A stretch of 64,000 bases of DNA from Symbiotaphrina buchneri. Taxonomy: Eukaryota; Ascomycota; Symbiotaphrinales; Symbiotaphrinaceae. The notes beneath the pieces are model-generated. The model had not been told where the DNA came from. It saw nothing but the letters and a program-made list of their open reading frames with translations, and made no database searches. The translations under genes were made by a program, and so were the position numbers. The stretch covers positions 700,725 to 764,724 of the forward strand of contig BCIG01000005.1 in assembly GCA_001599915.1 (NCBI GenBank), in the 5' to 3' direction. Below are positions 53,602 to 64,000 of this stretch, one piece after another (positions within the stretch are counted from its first letter, which is position 1; the number at the start of each line of letters is the position of its first letter).

Positions 53602-56600
53602 ATGGCTGACGCCGAAGTTCAGGAGTCGTCTCCGCCGTTGGACGGAACGGAGATAAAGGAGAAGGAAGCCACAGACGCAATAGAGAATATACCTGCAGCG
53701 GTGGATGAACCAGGATCTACAGTTGGCGGAAACTCCGAAGCCCCTGCGGGCAAGGAAGAACCGTCTACTCCTGGTGAAGTTCCACCGCAGACACCTACCA
53801 CCGCCGTGGAACATGCTTCGCCAGAACATGTCGACGGCCCCCCGCCGGTTGCCGCAGCAGATGCGCAGTCTGGGGAGAGTCAGACTGAGCAAAGTGCCTC
53901 GCCTGCCCCTGCACCTTCAGCTGGCGCACGAGAAGCCGAACACCAGCGAGCAAGACCAGTACGATCCGACTCCGACGCGACGACCGCCACCAACGGGACG
54001 AGCAGACCGTTTCCACTTTCGTCCATCGTCTTTGTGGTGACAGCACTGGAGAATATTGCAGGCTCGAAGGAGGCAAAGAGGAGGAAACAACTGGCGGACT
54101 CTGTCCAGAATGCGCTTGCCGCGATCAAGCAAGCAGAGCCACAGATGCCAGACCCCGAGATAATATTCGAGCCCCTGCAACAGGCCGCTATAGCGAACAA
54201 TATCCAACTGACTACTATTGCTCTCGACTGTATTGGGAAGTTGATAAGTTATTCATATTTTGCAGTGCCCGGCACTCCCGCGCAACACTCACAATCTGGG
54301 TCATCGGAAGCTCAGCCTCCGTTAATTGAGCGTGCCATTGAAACAATTTGCGACTGTTTTCAAGGAGAGGCAACCCCGGTAGAGATTCAATTGCAGATTG
54401 TCAAGTCTCTGCTGGCCGCGGTTCTGAACGACAAGATCATCGTTCATGGAGCTGGTTTACTCAAGGCTGTACGCCAGACCTATAACATCTTTCTTCTCTC
54501 AAAGTCGAGCGCCAATCAGCAAGTCGCGCAAGGCACCCTGACACAAATGGTGGGAACTGTTTTTGAGCGGGTAAAAACGCGAATCTCGATGAAGGAAGCG
54601 CGACTTAATCTGTCGAAAGTATCTTTACAGCCCAGTGACGAGGACGGTGCAGGTTTAGGAATAGACACTGCCGCCTCGACGGCTGAGGGCGAAGACTCCA
54701 ATGAACCTACTGAGGGAAATGGAGATTCTACGCTGCATACACCAACTACTGCTATTGATAGACCGGCTGTCAAAGATAGTGGTGAAAAGATCACCCTACA
54801 AAGCTTTGAGAATCGCAAAAGCTTCGATGACGAGAGAATACAGGATAACGCTCCAACAATGGTAACCAGAGTGAAGTCCGCGCGAAAAGTCCATCGATCC
54901 GCTTCTGGACAAGTGTCGGAGACACCGAGCGGGAACGCGGAAGACGCAAGCCAATTTGCAGATGAAGAAGAAGAGGATGAGATATTCGTGAAAGATGCCT
55001 TCCTTGTGTTCCGAGCTATGTGCAAATTAAGCATCAAAACACTGCCAGTGGAGCAATTGCAGGACCTAAAATCGCATGGTATGCGCTCGAAACTGCTGTC
55101 CCTACATCTTGTGCACACTATACTTCACAACAACATGATTGTTTTTACATCGCCTCTTGCGACTATTCGGAGCAGCAGCAGCAATGAGCCTACCTCGTTT
55201 GTGCATGCTACCAAGCAGTATCTTTGCTTGAGCTTAAGTCGCAATGGTGCAAATTCCGTCATGCCGGTCTTTGAAGTGAGCTGTGAGATCTTCTGGCTTA
55301 TGCTGAAGCATATGAGGATGATGCTGAAGGTAAGTCTCGCACTTCTTCCATCCTCTCGCTACTAACTAGAATACCTTTTTGTAGAAAGAGATTGAGGTAT
55401 TTTTGAAAGAGATATACCTTGCTATCCTGGAGAGAAAGAATGCGCCACTCACCCAGAAACAAAACCTCATCAGTGTTCTGGAACGTCTCTGTGCCGATCC
55501 ACGTGCTCTGGTGGAGATGTACCTCAATTATGATTGTGATAGGACAGCTCTAGACAACATGTTCCAGAGGTATGATCCTTGTTAATTCTGTCAGAGCGCT
55601 TCCGCTGACTCCGCTGACTCTCTAGAACTACTGAACACCTTTCCAGAATCTCCGCCACGAGCGTTTCGATCACACCCATTCAGCAGCAACAGTATCAAGA
55701 TCAGCATCTAAAGATACCTGGTCTTGCTGGAGACTGGCAACAGCGTGGGACTCTGCCTCCGTCCCTGTCAACTGCCAACGTTGTCTCTTTACAAGAGCCT
55801 GGGATGGATTTCCCCATCGAATACTCTATCAAGCAACAATCCTTGGAATGCCTAGTGGAGAGCTTGAGGTCCCTCGTTAATTGGGCGCAGCAAGGTATTG
55901 CCGATGCTACTGCACATTTGCAACAGTCGGACACCAGATACTCGACAGAAATGGGCAGAATGTCGGAGGATACGGCAGTCAATACGAGCGTCTCCACCCC
56001 AAAGCTGCCTGAGGCGGAAACTCACTCAGGGACGTCCACGCCCCAGTTAGAAGATGATCCTAGTCAACTGGAAAAGGCCAAGCAACACAAAACCGCTTTA
56101 ACCAACGATATCAAGCTTTTCAACTTCAAGCCAAAAAGGGGAATTAAGGCTTTAATTAAGGATGGCTTCATCCGCAGCGACTCACCTGAAGATATTGCAC
56201 AGTTTCTCCTACATACCCCGGGTCTAGACAAGGCTATGATTGGTGACTACCTTGGTGAGGGAGAACCGGAGAATGTAGCAATTATGCATGCATTTGTGGA
56301 TTCCATGGATTTTACCAAAACACGTTTTGTGGATGCTCTTCGGAGGTTTCTGCAGAGTTTTCGTCTCCCTGGCGAAGCTCAAAAGATTGATCGTTTCATG
56401 TTAAAGTTTGCTGAGCGGTACATTACCGGGAATCCTAATGCATTTGCAAATGCAGATACAGCATATGTTCTTGCATACTCAGTCATCATGCTGAACACTG
56501 ATCAGCACAGCTCGAAAGTGAGAAAGCGGATGACAAAAGAGGACTTTATCAAGAACAACCGCGGTATCAATGACAACGCTGACCTTCCCGATGAGTACTT

Positions 56601-59600
56601 AGGAGGCATCTTTGATGAAGTTGCACATAACGAGATTATACTGGAAGGAGAGAGAGAGCGAGCTGCGGCTCTTGGCCTGTCAACGCAGCAATCGACGGGT
56701 GGTTTAGCTGCGAACATCGGTCAAGCACTGGCTACTGTTGGCCGTGACCTGCAGCGGGAAGCTTACGCTCAAGCGTCAGAAGAGATGGCGAACAAAACAG
56801 AACAGCTTTTCCGCAATTTGGTTCGTGCTCAGCGGAGAAATGCCTCCAAAAACAACCTTTCGAAGTTTATCGAGGCAACGTCATTCAAACATGTGGGCCC
56901 TATGTTCGAGGTTACCTGGATGTCTTACCTCTCTGGTCTCTCCGGCCAGGTCCAGGACACTCTGAATATCGACACCATCAGGCTCTGCATGGAAGGTCTG
57001 AAACTGGCAATTCGCATCGCGTGTCTCTTCGACCTTGACACACCCAGAACTGCTTTTGTGTCGGCGCTTGCTAAATTCACGAATCTGAGCAACTTGAGCG
57101 AGATGACTGCAAAGAGCATGGAGGCGCTGAAGGCCTTGTTGGAGGTTGCTCAGACCGAGGGGAACCTTCTGAAGAGTTCATGGAGAGATGTTCTGACATG
57201 TGTCAGCCAGCTGGACCGGCTGCAACTCATATCTACAGGTATCGACGAGATGTCTGTACCGGACGTCTCCAAAGCTAGAATTGTTCCACCAAGTCGGACA
57301 GATTCTGCGTCGACACGGAAGTCTATGCAAACTGGACGTCGACCTCGTCCCCGCGCTAGTACCAGCAGTCCTCATTATCAACAAGAGATAGCCCAAGAAA
57401 GTCGGTCCACGGATGTGATCAGAACGCTGGACCGTATCTTCACAAACTCTGCAAACTTATCTGGAGAGGCGATTGTCTATTTTGTGCGGGCCCTGACTGA
57501 AGTCAGCTGGCAAGAGATCCAGTCATCCGGACAAAGTGATTCTCCTCGGACGTACAGCCTTCAGAAGCTGGTGGAGATCAGTTACTACAACATGACGAGG
57601 GTGAGGTTTGAGTGGACGAATATCTGGCAAGTTCTCGGTCAGCATTTCAATCAAGTTGGCTGTCATACGAACACGACTGTCGTCTTCTTTGCTTTGGATT
57701 CTCTGCGGCAGTTGTCCATGCGTTTCTTGGAGATTGAGGAGTTGCCTGGCTTCAAGTTCCAGAAAGACTTCTTGAAGCCCTTTGAACACGTGATCTCGAA
57801 CAGCAGTGTCGTGCACGTCAAAGACATGGTACTTCGTTGTTTAATACAAATGATCCAAGCCAGGGGCGAAAACATCCGGTCAGGTTGGCGGACCATGTTC
57901 GGCGTCTTTACTGTTGCCGCACGAGAGCCATATGGTAAGTCCCACTCTCTACCTCGGTGACTTTGGGCTGACTCGGTCCACAGAAAGCATTGTTAACCTC
58001 GCTTTTGATAACGTGACACAAATATATAATACCAGGTTTGGTGTGGTCATATCTCAAGGCGCTTTTGCAGATCTCATCGTCTGCTTGACCGAGTTTGCCA
58101 AAAATATCAGGTTCCAGAAGAAATCCTTACAGGCTATTGAGACACTCAAGTCGACCATTCCGAAGATGTTGAAGACACCTGAATGCCCGCTGTCGCATCC
58201 ACCGGTTGGCGACGGATCCAGACCTGAGACTATTAAGCAACCAACCAGGCAGACACAGGAAGAGCAATTCTGGTTTCCCATTTTGTTTGCGTTCCATGAT
58301 ATCCTCATGACAGGAGAAGACCTCGAAGTTCGCTCGAGGTATGTTTGCTGCCCATTATTATAGGATAATCTGACCAGCGCAGGGCCCTTGCATATCTTTT
58401 TGATTCTCTCACCAGATATGGTGGTGACTATCCTCCTGAATTCTGGGATGTCCTGTGGCGACAGTTACTGTACCCTATTTTCATGGTCTTGAAGTCGAAG
58501 TCAGAGATGAGCAAGGTCTTGAACCATGAAGAACTTTCTGTCTGGCTTTCGACCACAATGATTCAGGCACTCAGGAACATGGTCGCGCTATTTACCCACT
58601 ACTTTGACGCTCTCAACTACATGCTGGATAGGTTCCTCGACCTTCTAGTGCTTTGCATTTGCCAAGAAAACGATACAATAGCTCGCATTGGCAGCAACTG
58701 CTTGCAACAACTCATATTGCAGAACGTCACTAAGTTCCAACCGGAGCATTGGAGCAAGATAGTCGGCGCGTTCGTGGAATTGTTTGATCGCACAACTGCA
58801 ACTCAGCTCTTCTCTGCGGCTACATCAAACGCATTGCCAACTTCCAATGGACCTGCAACGCCGAAAGTTCCGGCAAGCGACGCTAATAGCCTGTCAGATC
58901 TCCAGTTAAATGAAGGTACTCCCGAAGAGGCTCCCCCGACGGAAGCATCCCTTCGGATCAATGGGCTTAATGCCGATAGCGGTGCGAATGGGGATGCGGA
59001 GGCAAATGAAGATAGGCCTATAACGCCAGGCGACACTTCAAATGGTTTGCTGCAGAGCGAATCACCCTCATTACAGGCAAAAGCAAATTCGGGATTGGAA
59101 GACTACCGGCCGCAGAGTGGTCTACAACGGCAGCCCGTGGTGGTCACGGCCGCCAGAAGACGCTTCTTCAACAAGATTATCACCAAGTGTGTCTTGCAGC
59201 TGCTAATAATCGAGACTGTCAATGAGCTGTTTTCAAACGATGCTGTCTATGCACAGATACCAAGTCCAGAACTTCTGCGATTGATGGCACTTCTGAAGAA
59301 GAGTTTCCTCTTTGCTAAGAAATTCAACAATGACAAAGACTTGCGCATGAGGCTGTGGCGGGAAGGGTTCATGAAACAGCCCCCAAATCTGCTCAAACAG
59401 GAGAGTGGAAGTGCAGCAACCTATATCAGCATCTTATTACGAATGTATCATGATGAAAGTGAGGAACGGAGAAGAAGCCGCCCCGACACTGAGAATGCTC
59501 TCATACCGTACGTATCCCCATTGCTGGTGTTCGTCAACTTTCTAATCTTGTCATAGTCTCTGTGCCGATATTCTTCAATCTTATGTGCAATTGGACGAAG

Positions 59601-59896
59601 AAGCGCAACAGCGAAATATCCTCGCATGGCGACCTGTTGTGGTCGATGTCATGGAAGGCTATACTAGTTTCCCGCGGGATGGTTTCGATAAGCACGTGGA
59701 TACTTTCTATCCGCTTGTGATTGAACTCTTGGGCAAGGAGATGGGTGTTGATGTTCGACTGGCTTTGCAAGGACTCCTGAGAAGGGTCGGAGAGGTGCGG
59801 ATGGGAATGCCCCCAGTCGCTCCCACCCCTACAAGCCCGACCAGTGCGGCAAATTTCCCCTTTACTTCCAGAAGAACAAGCAGAGGAAGTAGGTAA
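53602..59896 (+). CDS. SEC7: Sec7 ARF guanine-nucleotide exchange factor (Golgi)
   Basis: Predicted 2013 residues. Exons are 53602-55329, 55385-55569, 55626-57934, 57984-58338, 58383-59507 and 59557-59896; introns are 44-56 nt. The N-terminal part starts with a disordered acidic region and then the dimerisation/cyclophilin-binding helices (SSIVFVVTALENIAGSKEAKR). The HUS-type box follows. The Sec7 domain at about residues 796-990 has NFKPKRGIKALIKDG, the FRLPGEAQKIDRFM loop with the catalytic glutamic finger at Glu888, and SVIMLNTDQHSSKV. HDS-type helical repeats complete the protein. Late-Golgi Sec7 activates Arf1 for coat and vesicle formation. All joins keep family-conserved sequence. The C-terminal end (RRTSRGSR) may have a further intron, as GTAAGC follows the last codon, but no continuation is visible. 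Confidence 0.95.
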
Positions 59897-60507
59897 GCTC
59901 TGAATCTCTATGGCTTGTAACCATTTTCGCTTGTCATCATTATGGTACGCCATCGAGCGTGTGCATTTGAGGGTTATATTGGTTTTCGCTCAGGGAGTTT
60001 GTCGTTTCGCAGGAGCAACTGCTGTGCTCCTTGACATGTAGGTCGCCTCGAAAAAAATTACTAGACTTGTACGATTATATTTACGATATTTCTTTCAACC
60101 AAGATTTGCGTCTCCATCGGGATCGAAGCTCTAATCCGTAAAGTGTTGCAAATGTGGCCTTCTCCAATATAGTCCAGAAGGCATTGCTAATTCAGGGACC
60201 CAGTGAGCTGTTGGATTGAGCGTCTTGTCCTGAGCACTCGTTATCGCTTGCCGTTGTGTGATTGCAAGCTTACCGGCGATTGCGACAGCCGAGGGTGCCG
60301 AGCGTCTCCGCTGACGTAGGCCGAGCGGAAGTGTCCAAGTTTAGTGCACCCGTTCGGAGCTCGACTGCGGCATACCTGTACCCCACGTTCCTCCGAGACC
60401 TTGTGCAGCACGAGCATAAAACCGGGAAATACGAAGTAGATACCATCTGCGGATTTCCATTCGAACTGTGCCCTTTCTCTGAGAGCTCAGTATTCGACGA
60501 GGACATC
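59897..60507. other. Intergenic region between SEC7 and the phospholipase D gene
   Basis: Same-strand neighbours. The frame is open upstream of the PLD start from 60262 but has no ATG. No separate gene is supported. Confidence 0.45.
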
Positions 60508-63500
60508 ATGCCTTCACATCCAGCGCCGGAGATCGAAGAGAAGCGGCACATGAGTGACCGTCTCAAGCACCCATTCGCGGACCTCCGCGAGAAGATGCAC
60601 GATACCCACCTGCACGGTACACCAGGCAAGATAGCAGAGAAAGCCACGCACATCAAGCATGAAGTTGGGAAGCTCGAGAACTTGTTCAATCCAAATCATC
60701 GCCACGACGAGGAACACGAGAAGCGCACGGATGCGAAGCGCTCGAAGATCGCCGAGAGCCATCGGTTCCAGAGCTTTGCGCCGGAGAGGCCTGGGAATAA
60801 CATAAAGTGGTATGTCGATGGGAGAGATTATTTTTGGGTAGGTACACCTTGGAGACGGCGGGCGAGAACACAGCGCGACAGAAGGCAGACTCGTGCTGAC
60901 CTGTGTATAGGCGGTATCCGTTGCGCTTGAGCGAGCGAAAGAGACCATATATATTGAGGACTGGTGGTTATCGCCAGAGCTATTCATGCGACGGCCCCCT
61001 TACGTCAATCAAGAATGGCGGTTGGATCAAATACTCAAACGCAGGGCGGAAGCTGGGGTTAAGATATTTGTGATAGTATACAAGGAGATTGAGCAGGCGA
61101 TCACTTGCAACAGTGCACATACGAAGCATGCTCTTCGAGCCTTGTGCCCCCCAGGTACCCCTGGACATGGCAACATCAATGTCATGAGGCATCCTGATCA
61201 CAATGTTTTCGAAAACGCTGCGGACATGACATTCTACTGGGTATGGAGAGACTCTTGCGTCGGCGATGATTGACTGACATGTGTAGGCCCATCACGAGAA
61301 ATTTATCGTGATAGATTATGAGCTGGCTTTCATTGGAGGCTTGGACCTTTGTTTCGGCCGCTGGGATTCCTGGCAGCACGCTATGGCCGATGTCCATCCT
61401 TCTGGCGTACAGAATGAAATTTGGCCGGGGCAAGATTGGAACAATGTGAGCTTTCCCAAGTGCCTTACCCTTATGCTACAAATGCTGACGTGACTAGAAT
61501 CGCATCATGGATTTTCAGAATGTGGTGGACTGGTATTGTTGAATAAGCCTTCCAGTTTAGACAACGCTAATCTTCTCAGGAAATCGAATCAGCTCAACAA
61601 GGCTGACTATGGTCGTATGCCTTGGCACGATGTCGCAATGGGTGTAATCGGACCTTGTGTCTATGATATTGCGGAACACTTTGTCTTGGTAAGCTCATGC
61701 TCATTTCCGAATCCTGTCTATGGCTGCTAAAGCGGACCCAGAGGTGGAATTTCATCAAACGTGACAAGTACAAACGAGACAGACGGATGGATTGGATCAC
61801 CATGGAAGGAAGAGACGGTCCAGATGAGGACCTGGTGGGTGTTCAAAGACCAAAGTTTCCCGTCGGAGAATACCTGCATCATCCACTGTCCCCACTCTCC
61901 TCGAAGCCGCTCAAAGACCAAGGCACGGTAACCGCCCAAGTGGTTCGGAGTAGTGCGGACTGGAGCAGTGGAATCCTTACCGAGCATAGTATCATGAATG
62001 CTTACTGTGAGATTATTCGAAATGCGCAGCATTATGTCTATATCGAAAATCAGTTCTTTAGTACGTATGTCCCCCAAAGCCGGTAGGTGTATGCTAATTC
62101 CGCAGTTACTGCGACTGGAGACCAACAACACCCGGTCAACAACACGATCGGGAGAGCGATCGTCGACGCTGTCGTCCGTGCCGGTAAAGAAGGGAGGAAA
62201 TTCAGAGTTATTATTCTTATACCGGCGATTCCAGGATTTGCCGGTGACCTTAGAGCCAGCGCTGCGGCGGGAACGCGGTATGTTGCATCAGTGTTTGCAT
62301 GGAAAGACAGCTAAACTTTGCCAGGGCCATCATGGACTACCAATACAAATCGATATTGCGCGGAGAGCACTCGATCTTTGAGCAAGTCAAGGCACAGGGG
62401 GTTGATCCTACAAGTAAGCTTCGAGGCCGCCCTCAGATGTGGCAGATCACTAACAGAGGCTAGAACATATTTTCATCTTCAATCTACGCGCATATGACCG
62501 ACTGGCAAAGACACCCCAGATGAAGAAGCAGGAACAGCAATCTGGCGTTACATATCAGGATGTACAACGTGCACATGCTCAAGAGATCATGGGTAATGAA
62601 GGTCTCAGTCAGGCAATCGACAAAAAGGACAAACACCATATTAGAAGACATAAGAACAAGACAGACAAGACAGGTTCCAGCAGTGACAGCAGTGGTGATG
62701 AGGAAGAAGAGCATCTCCAGGATCAAAGGCGGAAGTTCGAGGCTGCACGCGGAGACGTCGGGCTAGATGATCCTATCGACAGTCTGGAATCAATAGCCGA
62801 AGACGCAATGATTGAGGGTGGGCTGGTCTCAGAAGAGCCGTGGGACGCAGATGGAGAGGATCCAGAAACGGAGAAGGAGAACTTCGTCCAGGAAGAACTG
62901 TATATCCACGGAAAGGTGAGTAGTCTTAAGGTAATGTAAAAGAGGACTTGCTGATCGATATCAGCTATGCATCGTGGACGACAGGATTGCCATTTGCGGA
63001 AGCTCAAATATCAATGACCGAGTAAGTGCCTTATGTGCTTAGACAGAGCAGTAACTGAAATCATCCGCAGTCGCAGCTTGGCTTCCATGACAGCGAGCTG
63101 TCAATCGTGATGGAAGATACAAGAGTACTCAAGAGCAAAATGGATGGAAAGCCCTACGACGCTGGTCATCATGCGGCGACCCTCCGACGGATGCTCTGGC
63201 GCGAGCATCTCGGCCTGATCCCGGCGCAGAAACTCGATGCGGAAAAAGACCCCAACGCGCAACCTCCTGGAGATTGCGAGAACGACAATCTTGAGGACAA
63301 GAACTATGAGATGGTTGCTGACCCGCTGGATGACGAACTTTGGAGCTTGTGGACGGATCGGGCAACAATGAACACGACAGTCTACAGAGAGCTTTTCAGA
63401 GCGGATCCAGACGACCATAGTGCGTTCCCCAACCCTCCCCCTTTTCACTACCCTATCCTGCGTGTATATGCTGAGCATGCCTGCACCACTACAGTCAAAT

Positions 63501-63709
63501 CCTTCGAGGACTACGACAACTTCCTGCCCAAGACGGACAAGAAGCAGGGCCACATCTTCGACGAGTACATGCCCGTGGCTGAGATTAAGAAGAAGATGGA
63601 CCAGATCAAGGGCCATTTGGTTTGGATGCCGCTGGATTTCATGTGTAATGCGAATATGGCCGAGAAGGGCATGCAGATTAATAGCTGGACGGAGAGTATC
63701 TACACTTGA
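60508..63709 (+). CDS. Phospholipase D-type phosphatidyltransferase with two HKD motifs
   Basis: Predicted 896 residues in eleven exons: 60508-60837, 60911-61240, 61287-61445, 61498-61532, 61580-61688, 61742-62060, 62106-62277, 62325-62413, 62464-62915, 62965-63021 and 63071-63709. Introns are 45-73 nt. The first HKD motif is HHEKFIVID (His223, Lys225, Asp230) and the second is HGKLCIVDD (His663, Lys665, Asp670), each followed by the family GG or GSSN box ([18 protein letters not shown]). Other family blocks are [24 protein letters not shown] and [10 protein letters not shown] charged, disordered insert of about 110 residues ([20 protein letters not shown], then acidic) lies before the second HKD. 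It hydrolyses phosphatidylcholine to phosphatidic acid. There is no obvious PX/PH domain, so it is the short form of fungal PLD. The first ATG in frame is used. Confidence 0.93.
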
Positions 63710-64000
63710 TTCGCGCTTAGGTATAGGTATACCCATAAGAGCAGACAGAGCTTGGAAAGACGATGGTGTTGATGCATGGCGGAGGGTTGGAAATTGCTTT
63801 TGGCTAATGCAGTTGGTAGAAGATGCCGCTGAGGGCTTCTGCGGGCGTAAGGTACTGTCGGTGGGCTCTCGTTTCGTGTTATGGCGTTTGCGATATAGGG
63901 AGTGGGAGGTTTAGGATTTTGTCATATGTTAATCCAATCTATCCAAATATGACTTCTCGTATCTCAACCTAGTCTAATGGACATCAGCAACACCACCGCC
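63710..64000. other. 3' flank of the phospholipase D gene
   Basis: No gene is seen before the window ends. Confidence 0.5.

Overview
The window is nuclear DNA of a filamentous ascomycete. Genes are split by short introns (mostly 44-100 nt, GT...AG, often with a CTGAC/CTAAC-like branch site). They encode typical fungal proteins: eEF3, a HET-domain protein, a DUF3405 protein, GT90 and GT25-like glycosyltransferases, Spf1 and Yvc1. The overall look suggests Eurotiomycetes (Aspergillus/Penicillium-like), but that placement is an inference.

Layout. 0-5.2 kb: 5' end of elongation factor 3 (minus), a repeat-bearing intergenic region with a ~0.5 kb inverted-repeat element, and a Jen1-type carboxylate transporter (minus). 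5.2-11.6 kb: gene-poor, with a Pro/Ser-rich hypothetical protein, a frameshifted NAD(P)-binding reductase-like gene, and a second copy of the 2.7 kb repeat carrying a nested 176-bp TA-flanked MITE. 11.6-23.5 kb: TTC27/Emw1-like TPR protein, a candidate Pol III-transcribed RNA, a low-complexity hypothetical, a large GYF-domain protein and a small conserved-looking acidic protein. 24-29 kb: divergent glycosyltransferase pair (GT25-like and GT90/CAP10-like). 29.8-41.9 kb: housekeeping block of eIF2alpha, a HeH/SAP-like membrane protein, a mitochondrial carrier, glutaminyl-tRNA synthetase and P5A ATPase Spf1. 43.5-51 kb: DUF3405 protein with an in-frame TGA, Yvc1 TRP-type vacuolar channel with a frame break, and a HET-domain gene with premature stops. 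51.5-63.7 kb: pyruvate dehydrogenase E2, Sec7 ARF-GEF and an 11-exon phospholipase D.

Together the genes cover translation (eEF3, eIF2alpha, GlnRS), the secretory pathway and ER/Golgi/vacuole (Sec7, Spf1, Yvc1, glycosyltransferases, PLD) and mitochondrial metabolism (PDH E2, carrier, Jen1-like uptake). There is no secondary-metabolite cluster, CRISPR array, rRNA or intact tRNA. The least explained element is the candidate small RNA at 14.81-15.02 kb. It has a TATA box, A box, B box, a 15-bp hairpin capped by cUUCGg and a T5 terminator, all on the minus strand. A second theme is that at least four genes, probably five, carry a frame disruption close to otherwise intact coding sequence. These could be real decay or consensus errors.

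All exon boundaries come from reading frame and splice consensus by eye. No homology search was run.
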